Positions 33,727 to 42,397 of a stretch of 64,000 nucleotides of DNA are shown here, piece after piece. The position numbers and the translations under genes are program-made. The notes under the pieces were generated by a model. That model worked only from the letters and a program-made list of their open reading frames with translations, did no database searches and had not been told where the DNA came from. Source of the stretch: an uncultured Desulfobacter sp. (GTDB lineage Bacteria > Desulfobacterota > Desulfobacteria > Desulfobacterales > Desulfobacteraceae); assembly GCF_963665355.1 (NCBI RefSeq), contig NZ_OY762229.1:3348001-3412000 (forward strand). Reading direction: 5' to 3'. Within the stretch, counting starts at the first letter, position 1; each line of letters starts with the position of its first letter.

Positions 33727-34255
33727 TCCGGGATTTCAGGACAGTTGGGAAGGCCGTGGCCCAAGGCTGCCCTTCGGTGAAACACCTGGTGCAGTTCACC
33801 CCGGATCCAAGCCCCGGGGATTTTCTGGAAGGCGCCGTGGCCATCACGCAGATGATGGACAAGAAACGCCTGGTCGGGCTCAAGATCAAAGACCTCTTCT
33901 TCGGCCGTTTGAAAAGGAGTTACCAGGACCTCGGCCCCCGCACCCCCTGCCTGATCATCTACATCACCGGCACCATCGGTGCGCCCAAGCCGGCCGTGCT
34001 TTGTCATGAAAACATCATCGTCCAGAACCAGATCCTGGCCCTGAGATTCGGCACGGGCCTGGGCATGACAGAGAACGCCGGTTTCGGCACCTTCACCCCC
34101 CAGGGCATCCCCATCGAAGAGATGGCCGGCCAAGTGGGCCAAGCCTTTGAAGATCTGGCCAGGGTCTCCATCCGAAAACCCATGGACCGGGACGGCGCCG
34201 CCGGAGACGAACTGCCTGACGGAGAGGTGGGGGAAATCTGCTGTCATCCGCAAAA
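33727..34255 (+). pseudogene. AMP-binding acyl-CoA synthetase with internal deletion
   Basis: The frame contains the adenylation loop in degenerate form (IIYITGTIGAPKPAVLCHEN; usually TSGTTGxPK). After only eight more residues it jumps to GLGMTENAGFGTFTP, the A5 region normally about 100 residues later, then KPMDRDGAAGDELPDGEVGE. Both ends of the protein and the middle are missing, although the remaining parts stay in frame. It starts at the border of hairpin repeat 3. GC content is higher than in the flanks. Confidence 0.75.
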
Positions 34256-34488
34256 AAAAATTTAAAAGCCGCGCTGCAGGTACCCTTTTTTTGCGTTTCA
34301 CCCTTAATTTCCCAATCTTTGTATAATGTTTTGATTTTTATTGAGGCGCGGTATAATAAATAATTTATCGGGTTCTGAGGAATTGGCAGAGGAGCATCCG
34401 GTGAGGCTGATGTGTTGCCCAAAACACGAAACCATTCGGCACGCTTAAGACATGATAGACCGCCATAAGCAAGAAGAAGGATATGGGA

Positions 34489-35061
34489 ATGAATAAGCTA
34501 TCATATACTGAATACATGACCATTGTCGAACAGGCCCCGATCATGATCTGGAAAGCCAATACCTCGACCGAGTGTGATTATTTCAATCAACAGTGGCTGA
34601 GCTTTACGGGGCGGACAATCCAACAGGAGCTTGGTAATGGATGGACGGAAGGCGTTTTCTCAGAGGATTTTGACAGATGTCTTGATATCTATCTCTCCGC
34701 TTTCAAAAAACGTGAAATTTTTGAAATGGAATATCGGCTCCGGCGGAATGACGGCGTGTATCGCTGGATATTTGATCGGGGAGTCCCCTTTGAGGACGAG
34801 CAGGGGTGCTTTTGCGGCTATATCGGCAGTTGTATTGACATTACAGAGAGCGTTGAGGCCAGAAGGCTGGTGTTGAGCGAACATGAATCTGAAATAAAGC
34901 GACTGCGTGGCCTGCTCCCGATTTGCTCTTCGTGCAAGAAAATCAGAGACGATAAAGGCTATTGGAATCAGATCGAAGTGTATATAAGGGACCGTTCAGA
35001 TGCCGAATTCAGTCATGGTATCTGCCCGGAATGCATAAAAAAACTGTATCCGGATCTATAG
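34489..35061 (+). CDS. PAS-domain protein with C-terminal cysteine motif
   Basis: This protein of about 190 aa starts at the ATG at 34489, which is better spaced from AAGGA than the ATG at 34483. It holds one PAS/PAC domain (about 8-125; EQAPIMIWKANTSTECDYFN, FEMEYRLRRNDGVYRWIFDR, YIGSCIDITE). A short helix and a terminal block with two cysteine pairs follow (LLPICSSCKKIRDDKGYWN and HGICPECIKKLYPDL). This tail is common at the end of deltaproteobacterial PAS proteins and may bind metal. With no output domain it is probably an accessory signalling protein or a fragment of a larger one. Confidence 0.7.
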   Translation: MNKLSYTEYMTIVEQAPIMIWKANTSTECDYFNQQWLSFTGRTIQQELGNGWTEGVFSEDFDRCLDIYLSAFKKREIFEMEYRLRRNDGVYRWIFDRGVPFEDEQGCFCGYIGSCIDITESVEARRLVLSEHESEIKRLRGLLPICSSCKKIRDDKGYWNQIEVYIRDRSDAEFSHGICPECIKKLYPDL

Positions 35062-35141
35062 GACCGTCAAGTGGAAGGCACCACCCGTCACTGACGGCAA
35101 ACCAGGAAGTCAGGCGGCACAGTTCAGTGGGTATACACATT

Positions 35142-35480
35142 ATGAAGCTGCAGCTCGGAACAATAGAAGATACGGCCAAAATTTCAGAGGTCCATAGCGC
35201 GTCTATTCAATCCCTATGCAAGAACGACTATGGCATGGAACAGATTGAAAGTTGGACACGCTTGCTTGTTCCCGGCATTTATGAGCAAGCATTATTAGAA
35301 AAAATATTGATTGTCGCCGACTTGGAAGATCAGATACTGGGCTTTGGAATTCTCGACCATGTCACTTCCGAGTTAAGCGCAACTTTATGCTTTGGAAATT
35401 CTGAAATATTGTCGATAGGAATTGAGAATCATTCATTGTTTGTAAGAGGCCATAAACCGGTCATAGAAGGTGGTTATTAA
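35142..35480 (+). pseudogene. GNAT acetyltransferase, truncated
   Basis: The N-terminal half reads like a GNAT acetyltransferase (IEDTAKISEVHSASIQSLC, VADLEDQILGFGILD). Just where the acetyl-CoA-binding Q/RxxGxG loop should start, the sequence becomes unrelated (SATLCFGNSEILSIG) and stops. It is about 110 codons instead of about 150. Truncation is by deletion or frameshift. Confidence 0.55.
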
Positions 35481-35509
35481 AAAATGATACGTTGTTTCAA
35501 GGAGGAAAT

Positions 35510-36196
35510 ATGAACGTTAACTTTCCGCACATGAATCAGGGAAGTATGAATCAAGCGCTTCCAGGGAACTTGCTATCAACCAACAGAACTTATTCGTCAT
35601 TTAATCAAAAGAACCAAGTGCTGATTAACTACGGAGAAACCCAAACAAAAGTATATGACAAACAGTTTTCCGGCATGGAAAATGGCGGTAAGATCAGCAT
35701 TGATGAATTGAAGGAAACGATTAAAAAAGAGTTCCCTGTCTACAAAATGGTTTCAAACGAACCCGCCGATGTTGTAGAGGGACAACACCTGCTTTATATC
35801 GATAAAAACAATCTCCAGAAGATGGCCGATGATGCAGGATACAGAGCAAAAGTTTTCGGTTTGATGAGAAGAGAAGGCGATTCTTCGACAGGGACAACCA
35901 ATGTCAGGCTTAATGGAAATATGGAAAGCTTCAGGACTACTGGCACGGTTTTCTCTTTGAGTGACAAAAACGAAAACGTTGGTGGTATCCCCTACAAGGG
36001 AAGCGCCAGATCCATGTCCATGTCTTCAAGCACCATGTCGACCAGTAACCGTTTATCAACAGGAAAAGATGAAGACTGGTATGAAAAGCTGTTGGAACGA
36101 ATACGTGAACGAAGAGAAGAAACCGAGGCGCATCTGGCGGATGTTCAGAAACGTCTCAAAGAGGAAAAACCCACAGAAGTCAATGTTTATATATAA
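35510..36196 (+). CDS. Hypothetical protein with C-terminal helix
   Basis: The ATG at 35510 follows GGAGGA closely and gives 228 aa. The N-terminus is Asn/Met/Ser rich. A central part (KISIDELKETIKKEFPVYKM, HLLYIDKNNLQKMADDAGYR, KVFGLMRREG) looks folded. A Ser/Met-rich linker (MSMSSSTMSTSN) precedes a charged terminal helix (LLERIRERREETEAHLADVQ). It resembles small proteins of unknown function seen in accessory regions of anaerobes, but I cannot name a family. It appears intact although surrounded by relics. Confidence 0.55.
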   Translation: MNVNFPHMNQGSMNQALPGNLLSTNRTYSSFNQKNQVLINYGETQTKVYDKQFSGMENGGKISIDELKETIKKEFPVYKMVSNEPADVVEGQHLLYIDKNNLQKMADDAGYRAKVFGLMRREGDSSTGTTNVRLNGNMESFRTTGTVFSLSDKNENVGGIPYKGSARSMSMSSSTMSTSNRLSTGKDEDWYEKLLERIRERREETEAHLADVQKRLKEEKPTEVNVYI

Positions 36197-36234
36197 TTCG
36201 CATTCTCAATAATCTGGCAGAACACCGCTCCAAC

Positions 36235-36519
36235 ATGGACACCAATGATCAAAGGGAATGGGGTGCCGTGATCAATGGCCTTATTTCGGACAGATATATG
36301 ATCCCCACCTATGATTATCCGCAGCATAGGGACGATCAGTCGACGACTCTTGAAGATGCGATTTCATTTGTCCGTGATTCGGGGGCAAACGACAAGCCCA
36401 AAGAACTGTTATTCTACCCAGGGAAAGCCCATGGGAAAGCGCTTTTTGTCAAAGAACGGGAGTCGATCATCAAAAAGCTACAGGATTTCACGACGGCTGC
36501 TTTTAGCGTAAATGGTTGA
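36235..36519 (+). pseudogene. Alpha/beta hydrolase C-terminal remnant
   Basis: Only the last part of a hydrolase is recognisable: KPKELLFYPGKAHGKALF, in which the His of AHG would be the catalytic histidine, then KKLQDFTTAAF. The preceding 55 residues do not contain a nucleophile elbow. No SD is seen before the ATG at 36235. Confidence 0.4.
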
Positions 36520-36601
36520 AGGATGACTCCGGACAATCGCATCCAGGGGCGTCAGGACGCCTGCTGAACCCGAAATGCGGCGTTATGGGCAAACAGGAAA
36601 C

Positions 36602-37069
36602 ATGGATAAACAGATGACGACGATCAGACCCATTTTGGAAAAAGAAGTCCCCATGAGCATTTTGCTTCATGCAGACCCGTCAGAAAAATGTATTGATCAA
36701 TATCTTCCCGGATCGAAATGCTTTGGCGCATTTGTTGATGATTCCTTGGCCGGGGTGTGTGTAGCCAATACGAATGAAGCCGGTGTCTGGGAAATTTTCA
36801 ACATCGCCGTGATTCCAGAAAAGCAGAAACAAGGGATAGGAAAGAGGCTGCTGGATTTTGTCCTCAGATACTTTGAAAATATCGGTGAAAAGTCCATAGA
36901 ATTAGGTACCGGCACCTTTGGGTATCAATTGTTATTTTATCAGCGATTCGGATTCAGGGTTGAGAGTATTCGGAAAAATTTCTTTGTCGATCATTATTCC
37001 GATCCCATTTATGAGGATGGCGTACAACCGGCAACTCAGGGACATGCTCAGGTTACGCCTCAGTTTTAA
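36602..37069 (+). CDS. GNAT-family N-acetyltransferase
   Basis: This protein of about 155 aa has AGGAAAC before the ATG at 36602. GNAT elements: ILLHADPSEKCIDQYLPG, a strand with CFGAFVDDSLAGVCVA, IFNIAVIPEKQKQGIGKRLL (the acetyl-CoA Q-x-x-G-I-G loop), and YQRFGFRVESIRKNFF. The terminal residues (ATQGHAQVTPQF) look out of family and may come from a 3' fusion or frameshift, so the gene could be slightly damaged. The substrate is unknown. Confidence 0.7.
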   Translation: MDKQMTTIRPILEKEVPMSILLHADPSEKCIDQYLPGSKCFGAFVDDSLAGVCVANTNEAGVWEIFNIAVIPEKQKQGIGKRLLDFVLRYFENIGEKSIELGTGTFGYQLLFYQRFGFRVESIRKNFFVDHYSDPIYEDGVQPATQGHAQVTPQF

Positions 37070-37324
37070 CGGTCCACCGCTGCCGGTTCCGGCCGGATAA
37101 AACGCCGTCAAAGGCGTCAAGGCAGGCACGGAGCGGTAGAACTGGCACCCATAAGGGTTAATGTCGTGAGCCCGGGTTTTGTTGCACCATAATCTGCGGA
37201 GATAGAAGAATACGGCAAGCAATTCCCCTCAGGCAAACTGGCGTCACCGAAGGACGTCGCGGACGCCTATATGTATTTGATGAAAAATCCCTGTCAAAGG
37301 CGTTCAGGGATTTTCCCCTGCCAT

Positions 37325-37555
37325 TCATGTCAATTGCGCCACACTGAGGCTGGCGTCGTCCACGGCCTTGAAGCCGTCAAAATCCACGGAGAGGTTTTCT
37401 ATGGTGACAATATCGTTCATGATCAGGCCGTTGGTTTAGCGTTTCATCTTGGGGTCCAGGGCGCCTTTGTTCTCACTGAAATAGCGTCAGAACTCCTGCA
37501 GGGGATGTTCGGCCCGGGCTGCCGGAACTGGGGTCAGCGTCAATGGTTCGGTCAT
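37325..37555 (-). pseudogene. dppC with internal deletion, followed by the start of dppD
   Basis: On the minus strand an ATG at 37555 opens MTEPLTLTPVPAARAEHPLQ and RYFSENKGA, the N-terminus of a DppC-type dipeptide permease with one stop inside. It then jumps directly to LDPKMKR, the C-terminus of DppC. Eleven bases on, MNDIVTIENLSVDFDGFKAV begins as a DppD-type ATPase, lost after VDDASLSVA. The roughly 270 membrane residues in between are missing. This is a miniature relic of a dpp operon. Confidence 0.65.
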
Positions 37556-37558
37556 GAA

Positions 37559-37767
37559 AGACGTCATCGAAAAAATTTTGCGTCACCTTGGGCTTTGGGA
37601 TATCCGTAACCATGATCCACCGCAACCTGTTCCTTCCGACTCTATCCCTGATTGGGTTTATGACTTTTCTGACTCCCAAATCCCAGCCAGTGGCTGTCAC
37701 TAATTCCAGCGCTTTGGGAGATTACCTGTGAGGTATGCTCGAAATTAGCCTAAAAGATAGCTATTTC
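37559..37767 (+). pseudogene. IS91-family transposase tail, second copy
   Basis: This repeats the end of the remnant at 33330-33536 almost base for base: DVIEKILRHLGLWDIRNHD, DSIPDWVYDF and the same stop, followed by the same non-coding tail leading to hairpin repeat 4. Only the last 47 codons survive. It abuts the dpp relic. Confidence 0.85.
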
Positions 37768-37945
37768 AGCCCTTTTTTAATGAATTCGGTCCGATTTTAT
37801 AATGTACTCTCTCTGGGATTGTTTTTATCTCAACGGCCTTTTTGACGCCGAAGCCCCAGCCGGGGCCGGCTGGGGCCATATTTCAAACGTAATCATCTTT
37901 GTCAAACGTTCGTCATATTTTGCTTGACAAAAAGCGCCTTCTTAT
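37768..37945. repeat. Hairpin repeat element, copy 4
   Basis: Full-length copy. The hairpin at 37853-37876 pairs GCCCCAGCCGG with CCGGCTGGGGC around two bases, different from copies 1 and 3 in loop but not in stem. The TTTGTCAA/TTGACAAA dyad is present. The terminal CCTATC run is reduced to CTTATCCC. Confidence 0.85.
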
Positions 37946-38526
37946 CCCTGTGTCATGGTTTGTTTCACCCCGTTGGTGATAGGTTTTGGGTTGCACAAAC
38001 ACTCTATCTGCTTGATTTATCAGGTTTAACGGGGGTTTTTATTTTTTTGACGGTGAATCAGGGGATTCCGGCAGGCGGCCTGCGGCCCCCATGTCCGCTC
38101 CTCCTACAAGGCCCAGGAGCTGTTCGATTCTTAGGCCGCTGCCCTGACGCCCATGGTTTCCAAGCCGGGCGAAATCCGATTCTCTGCAAAAAAACAGTTG
38201 CCATTTCCATAGATTATATTTATATTTTTTCCATACGAGTCCCAAAACCTTTTCGCCAGTGCAGCTGAAATATCTGACATAGGATAACACGCCGGCGAAC
38301 AGACCAATTGAGATAATCTGTAAAGCAAACACAGGACGGTGATTTTCCTTGAGATGCCTTAGGCATCGCTTCCGATCAATGCCCGGAAGACCAAGGCGTG
38401 TACCAGTCCAAACCGATAGCGGACACAAGGATGAAAAACACCCCGCCGAATTCCAAAAAGAGAACTTGATACGGCTTGTGCGATATTTAACTCGGGATAT
38501 CACTATTTATTTAGGGAGAAGAGAGC
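37946..38526. other. Intergenic region, no gene recognised
   Basis: About 580 bp between hairpin repeat 4 and the chemoreceptor. Open frames on both strands are short and resemble no family I know. The promoter of the chemoreceptor operon must be in its right part. Confidence 0.4.
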
Positions 38527-40482
38527 TTGAAACTAAATTTTAAACAAAAAATCGTACTGCCCGTTCTGGTCCTGATTGTGCTTGGCCTGGGCTGCTTAGG
38601 GATGATCTCCAGCTCAAAGGCCAAGGCGGCCCTTGAGGCCAGTATCACCAAGCAAATCATATCCACCAGCGGTTCAACCGCCGCAGCCATGGACGCATGG
38701 GTGGATGACCGGATGAAAGACGTCACCACCTGGAGGACTCTGGAAATCTGCCAGACGGCCTTTAAAAATACCTTTGTGGGGAAAGCCGCCCGGAAAAAAG
38801 TGGGAGAAATGTTTACGGACTGGCGTAACAGCTACACCTATTATGAGGGGATCAACCTGGCGGATTCAACCGGCGATATCATTGCGGGATCGCCGGACTC
38901 GGCCGTCGGCAAGCTTAACATAGGCAACAGGGATTACTTTAAAACCTCCATGGCAGGAGAGGTGTCCATTTCAAAGGTTCTGATCAGCAAACTCAGCGGA
39001 ACGCCCATTTTGGTCATTTCTGCCCCTGTCAGGGGAAAAGCCGGCGTCGAAGGGGTCTTGTTTGCCGTTGTGGACCTGACTGCCTTTTCAAAGAAATTCG
39101 TGGATCCCATTAAAATCGGTGAAAAAGGATACGGCTATATCATAAATGATAAGGGCATGGTCATGGCCCATCCTGACGAATCTCAAATCAACAAGCTGGA
39201 CCTTGCGAAAACAGATTTCGGTCGGAAAATCCTCCAGCAAAAAACCGGGTTCTTTGTCACCGTGGTGGATGGCAAGGAGGTGGGCAGGGCGTTTACCCAG
39301 TCAAAAAAACTGGACACCATCATCGTGGTCCAGGCCTATGGAGAAGAGGTCTTCGCCCCCATCACAGCCATTACCCGGTTTAATCTGATTGTGGGCTTCA
39401 TTGTCAGCCTCCTGACGGCCGGAACCCTTTGGATCATCGCTGTGACCCTGGTCAAACCCATAAACCAGGTTGTTGAAGGACTCAAGGAAGCCGCACAGGG
39501 AGAAGGGGATCTGACCAAACGCCTGGATGTCAAAAGCCGGGACGAGGTGGGGGAACTGGCCCGGTGGTTCAACCTATTTGTGGAAAAGGTCCAGGTCATC
39601 ATCGCGGATGTGGCTGAAAATGCAGGCCAATTGACAACATCCTCCGGCAGCCTGTCTCAGGTCTCCATCCATATGGTAGAAGGCGCTGAAAACACTTCCC
39701 AAAAAACCAATTCAGCAGCGGCCTCCGCCGAAGAGGTGAGTCAAAACATGAATGCCGTCGCCGCAGCCATGGAAGAGGCCACAACCAGTATCCACATGAT
39801 TTCCTCCGCAGTAGAGGAGATGACGGCAACCATCAACGAAATCGCCGCCAACAGTGAAAAGGGGCGCGGCATCGCTGCCGATGCGGTTGAACAGACAGAG
39901 CAGTCTTCTGTTCAGGTGGAAGCCCTGGGCAAAGCCGCCTCTGAAATCGACGCCGTGGTTGAAACCATTACGGAGATTTCAGAGCAGGTCAACCTCTTAT
40001 CCTTGAATGCGACCATTGAGGCGGCCAGGGCGGGGGAGGCAGGCAAAGGTTTCGCCGTTGTCGCCAACGAAATCAAGGAATTGGCCCAGCAGACCGCAAG
40101 GGCCACAGGGGAGATCAAACAAAAGGTCCAAAGCATCCAGGGATCCACGGAGAATACCATCTCCCAGATAGATAAGATCAGCAGCATCGTCAGAGAGGTG
40201 AGCGACATCAACTCAACCATAGCCGCAGCAGTTGAAGAACAGTCGGTCACCACAAAAGAAATCGCTGCAAATGTATCCCAGGCCTCTGTAGGGATCAATG
40301 AGGTGAATGAAAACATCGCCCAGACCAATACGGTCAGCACGCAAATCTCCAGGGAAATCGCCGACATCAGCCAGAGTGCTGACGAGATCTCCGGGAACAG
40401 CACAAAGGTAAGCACCAGTGCAACAGAACTGGCCGGGCTGGCCGAAACCCTGAACCGTATGGTCGGCCGCTTTAAAATTTAA
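38527..40482 (+). CDS. Methyl-accepting chemotaxis protein (dCache-type sensor)
   Basis: This 651-aa receptor starts at a TTG with GGGAGAAG upstream. Topology: TM1 (about 10-28), a periplasmic double-Cache domain (about 35-275; [35 protein letters not shown]), TM2 (about 280-305), HAMP ([18 protein letters not shown]), then a long signalling coiled coil with the conserved tip [20 protein letters not shown] and [15 protein letters not shown]. Cache domains bind small ligands such as amino or organic acids. No CheB/CheR-binding tail is seen. It shares an operon with the Cache protein 15 bp downstream. Confidence 0.92.
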   Translation: MKLNFKQKIVLPVLVLIVLGLGCLGMISSSKAKAALEASITKQIISTSGSTAAAMDAWVDDRMKDVTTWRTLEICQTAFKNTFVGKAARKKVGEMFTDWRNSYTYYEGINLADSTGDIIAGSPDSAVGKLNIGNRDYFKTSMAGEVSISKVLISKLSGTPILVISAPVRGKAGVEGVLFAVVDLTAFSKKFVDPIKIGEKGYGYIINDKGMVMAHPDESQINKLDLAKTDFGRKILQQKTGFFVTVVDGKEVGRAFTQSKKLDTIIVVQAYGEEVFAPITAITRFNLIVGFIVSLLTAGTLWIIAVTLVKPINQVVEGLKEAAQGEGDLTKRLDVKSRDEVGELARWFNLFVEKVQVIIADVAENAGQLTTSSGSLSQVSIHMVEGAENTSQKTNSAAASAEEVSQNMNAVAAAMEEATTSIHMISSAVEEMTATINEIAANSEKGRGIAADAVEQTEQSSVQVEALGKAASEIDAVVETITEISEQVNLLSLNATIEAARAGEAGKGFAVVANEIKELAQQTARATGEIKQKVQSIQGSTENTISQIDKISSIVREVSDINSTIAAAVEEQSVTTKEIAANVSQASVGINEVNENIAQTNTVSTQISREIADISQSADEISGNSTKVSTSATELAGLAETLNRMVGRFKI

Positions 40483-40497
40483 CTAAGGAGAACTACC

Positions 40498-41013
40498 GTG
40501 GCATTAAAATCTTTTGCAGCAGCACTGTCTGCAATCATCTTTTTACTGGCACCCCCCCTGTGTGCCCAGGAAAATGCAAAGACAGACGAGGTATATGAAC
40601 TCATCCTCAAAGCCGTTCCTGTCTTGGAGGAACTGGGACAGGACGGCCTTGCGGCATTCAACGACCCCAAGGGCGATTTTGTATACAAAGACGCCTATGT
40701 TTTTGTCATTGACTGTGCCACCATGACCATGGCGGCCCATCCGGTCAAGCAGCTTGTGGGATCGGACCTGTCAAACTCCAGGGATAAAAATCCGGATCCG
40801 GCAAAGGTTAAGCAGCACGGCAAAGAGATGTGCCAGTTGAGCCGGCAGCCAAACGGCGGGTGGCTGGAATACTGGTGGAATAAACCGGGCAGTGATGAGG
40901 TGGCCCGGAAAATCGGATTTGTTATCGGAGTTCAAGGCACATCCTATGCCCTGAGTTCCACCATTTATGATAATGACACCGATATTGCAAAGCTCAACGC
41001 ATCCCTGGAATAA
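40498..41013 (+). CDS. Periplasmic single-Cache-domain protein
   Basis: This 171-aa protein starts at a GTG preceded by AAGGAGAAC. It has a signal peptide (MALKSFAAALSAIIFLLAPP, cleaved at CAQE) and a Cache_2-like domain (AFNDPKGDFVYKDAYVFVID, MAAHPVKQLVGSDLSNSRD, GGWLEYWWNKPGSDEVARK). Stand-alone exported Cache proteins next to chemoreceptors may capture ligand and present it, or act as soluble sensors; this is inference from context. Co-transcription with the upstream receptor is likely. Confidence 0.8.
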   Translation: MALKSFAAALSAIIFLLAPPLCAQENAKTDEVYELILKAVPVLEELGQDGLAAFNDPKGDFVYKDAYVFVIDCATMTMAAHPVKQLVGSDLSNSRDKNPDPAKVKQHGKEMCQLSRQPNGGWLEYWWNKPGSDEVARKIGFVIGVQGTSYALSSTIYDNDTDIAKLNASLE

Positions 41014-41027
41014 GCATCTTCAGGCAT

Positions 41028-41073
41028 CCTCCTGTCAGGTCTGCGCCTTCCACGGAACGGGCCTGACAGGAGG
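41028..41073. terminator. Inverted repeat after the chemoreceptor operon
   Basis: CCTCCTGTCAGG (41028-41039) pairs exactly with CCTGACAGGAGG (41062-41073). The position fits a terminator, but no T tract follows, so it could instead be an mRNA-stabilising hairpin. Confidence 0.5.
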
Positions 41074-41094
41074 TGATACTAAAGGAGCAACCGA

Positions 41095-41311
41095 ATGTAT
41101 CTACTGGTTAAAATCACCATAGCCTGGCTGATTTTTCAGTCCGTGCTCATGCTGAGATGGAATCCGTTCGGATTTCAACCTTTCACTATCCGCCTTTTAT
41201 TGACAGGGACAGGGTTTTAGGAATGCAGTCCGGCTTTGGTCTGGACATTGTCAAGGCCGCGTTTGGTGCTGTTGGCATAGAACCGGAATTTGAATTCTTT
41301 TCAACTATCTG
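41095..41311 (+). pseudogene. Solute-binding protein (SBP_bac_3) N-terminal relic
   Basis: An ATG with AAAGGAGC upstream opens a signal-peptide-like start (MYLLVKITIAWLIFQSVLML). After a frameshift near 41165 another frame continues with HYPPFIDRDRVLGMQSGFG and LDIVKAAFGAVGIEPEFEFF, the N-terminal lobe of a polar-amino-acid binding protein. It ends at 41311, precisely where the antisense group II intron ends, so the intron inserted into this gene. Confidence 0.6.
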
Positions 41312-41390
41312 GTAGAGGAGCCAGTCACCCAACTCCCCCCATTTGGAACCTATCGTGCCCTATTTAGGCAATGGGCTCGAGATATAATCA
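41312..41390 (-). ncRNA. Group II intron 3' RNA (domains V-VI), minus strand
   Basis: On the minus strand, GAGCCCATTGCC, a short loop and GGGCACGATAGGTTC form a domain V. Then GGGGGAGTTGGGTGACTGG and CTCCTCTAC form domain VI, and the end AC falls at plus position 41312. It belongs to a different intron type from the one at 29794. The 5' end is missing. Confidence 0.7.
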
Positions 41391-41992
41391 TTCACCTGTC
41401 TGTCTGGTTTAGAAAAGGGTATGATAAATCCTAACTTTCGGCGGAGGAAACGCTTCAAGAAACAACTTGAATTTTTCCCAGTTAAAGGATTTACGCTGGC
41501 TTCGCCTGTTTAACCACTTAAACATTATCAGAACAGCATGATTTCGAAATTGGCTCAAGCATTTGCCATTGTTGTTGGACACCCCATAGTATCGGATGTG
41601 TCCCATCATCTTGCTGCAGAATCTTCGCCATATTTCCTTGAGATCAAAACGGTCTTTTACGCTACGAGCCCATGCCCCGATTTTCTTGAGTTTACTTCTA
41701 AAGCGTTTTCCGCAAGTTTTCAATTTCGGAACGATGAACCTCTTTCGAGCCTTACCAAGATAAAAGGTAAAACCCAAGAAATCGAAGGTGCCCTGCTTTT
41801 CACCACTTCTCATTTTCTGCTTTGAGAACGATACCAACTTTGTTTTGAGTTCGTTCAGCTTCAGTCCAAATCTTTCGAGACGTTTACCAAGAGCTTGTGT
41901 TATCCGCTTTGCATTATAGTCAAGCTAACAGCAGATCACCACGTCATCACAATAGCGGAACAGTTCCACCCTTCCTTTACAATGCTGTTTCA
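41391..41992 (-). pseudogene. Group II intron reverse transcriptase/maturase C-terminal relic
   Basis: The minus-strand stretch runs from KQHCKGRVELFRYCDDVVIC (RT catalytic box, normally YADD, here YCDD) through a stop, KRLERFGLKLNELKTKLV, FDFLGFTFYLGKARKRFIV, HIRYYGVSNN and FKWLNRRSQRKSFNWEKF to the terminator at 41409. The stop after the catalytic box and the missing N-terminus make it inactive. It is joined on its 5' side to an ISAzo13 tail. Confidence 0.8.
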
Positions 41993-42268
41993 CGACCATA
42001 TCACAGTAAATACAATCCTGTAGAAAGAGTTTGGAGCCGATTGGAACAACATTGGAATGGAGAACTTCTGGACAAGGTAGAAAAAATTTTAGGATTAGCG
42101 AAAACAATGATCTGGAAAGGCTGGCACCCTGTTGTAACCTTCGTGAAAAAAAGTTATAAAAAAGGCGTAAGTCTGACAAAACAGGCCATGCGGGTTATAG
42201 AAAGTCAAATTTTCCGAATCAAGGGAATTGAGCCATGGGCTGCTGACATACCGTTCTATGTTGATTGA
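41993..42268 (+). pseudogene. ISAzo13-family transposase C-terminal remnant
   Basis: The sequence reads PYHSKYNPVERVWSRLEQHW, then KTMIWKGWHPVVTFVKKSYK, KGVSLTKQAMRVIESQI and a stop at 42268. PYHSKYNPxER carries the last acidic residue of the ISAzo13 DDE triad. Everything upstream is lost to the intron fragment. A strong terminator follows. Confidence 0.75.
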
Positions 42269-42317
42269 TCTTTTGGGCGAGTTTATTCTGATGTTGTGCC
42301 TTACCAATTGAACGGAC

Positions 42318-42355
42318 AAAAAGGAGTTATCTATTCATTCAGATAGCTCCTTTTT
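42318..42355. terminator. Strong bidirectional rho-independent terminator
   Basis: AAAAAGGAGTTATCT (42318-42332) pairs with AGATAGCTCCTTTTT (42341-42355) around an eight-base loop, flanked by an A run and a T run. It would stop both the ISAzo13 read-through and the minus-strand oxidoreductase transcript. Confidence 0.85.
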
Positions 42356-42397
42356 GTTTTGACTTAGTTTGGATCGCCAATTTTGGAAAGGGAGCAA

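Noticed and set aside
36540-36590. GGGGCGTCAGGACGCCTGC and GCGTTATGGGC resembled an attC right end before the GNAT gene
   Set aside because: Pairing is short, the GTT core does not fit the consensus, and there is no matching left core at a sensible distance.
37190-37290. Short-chain dehydrogenase scrap (KLASPKDVADAYMYLMKN)
   Set aside because: Only about 25 residues fit, with no other motif of the family; not enough to annotate.
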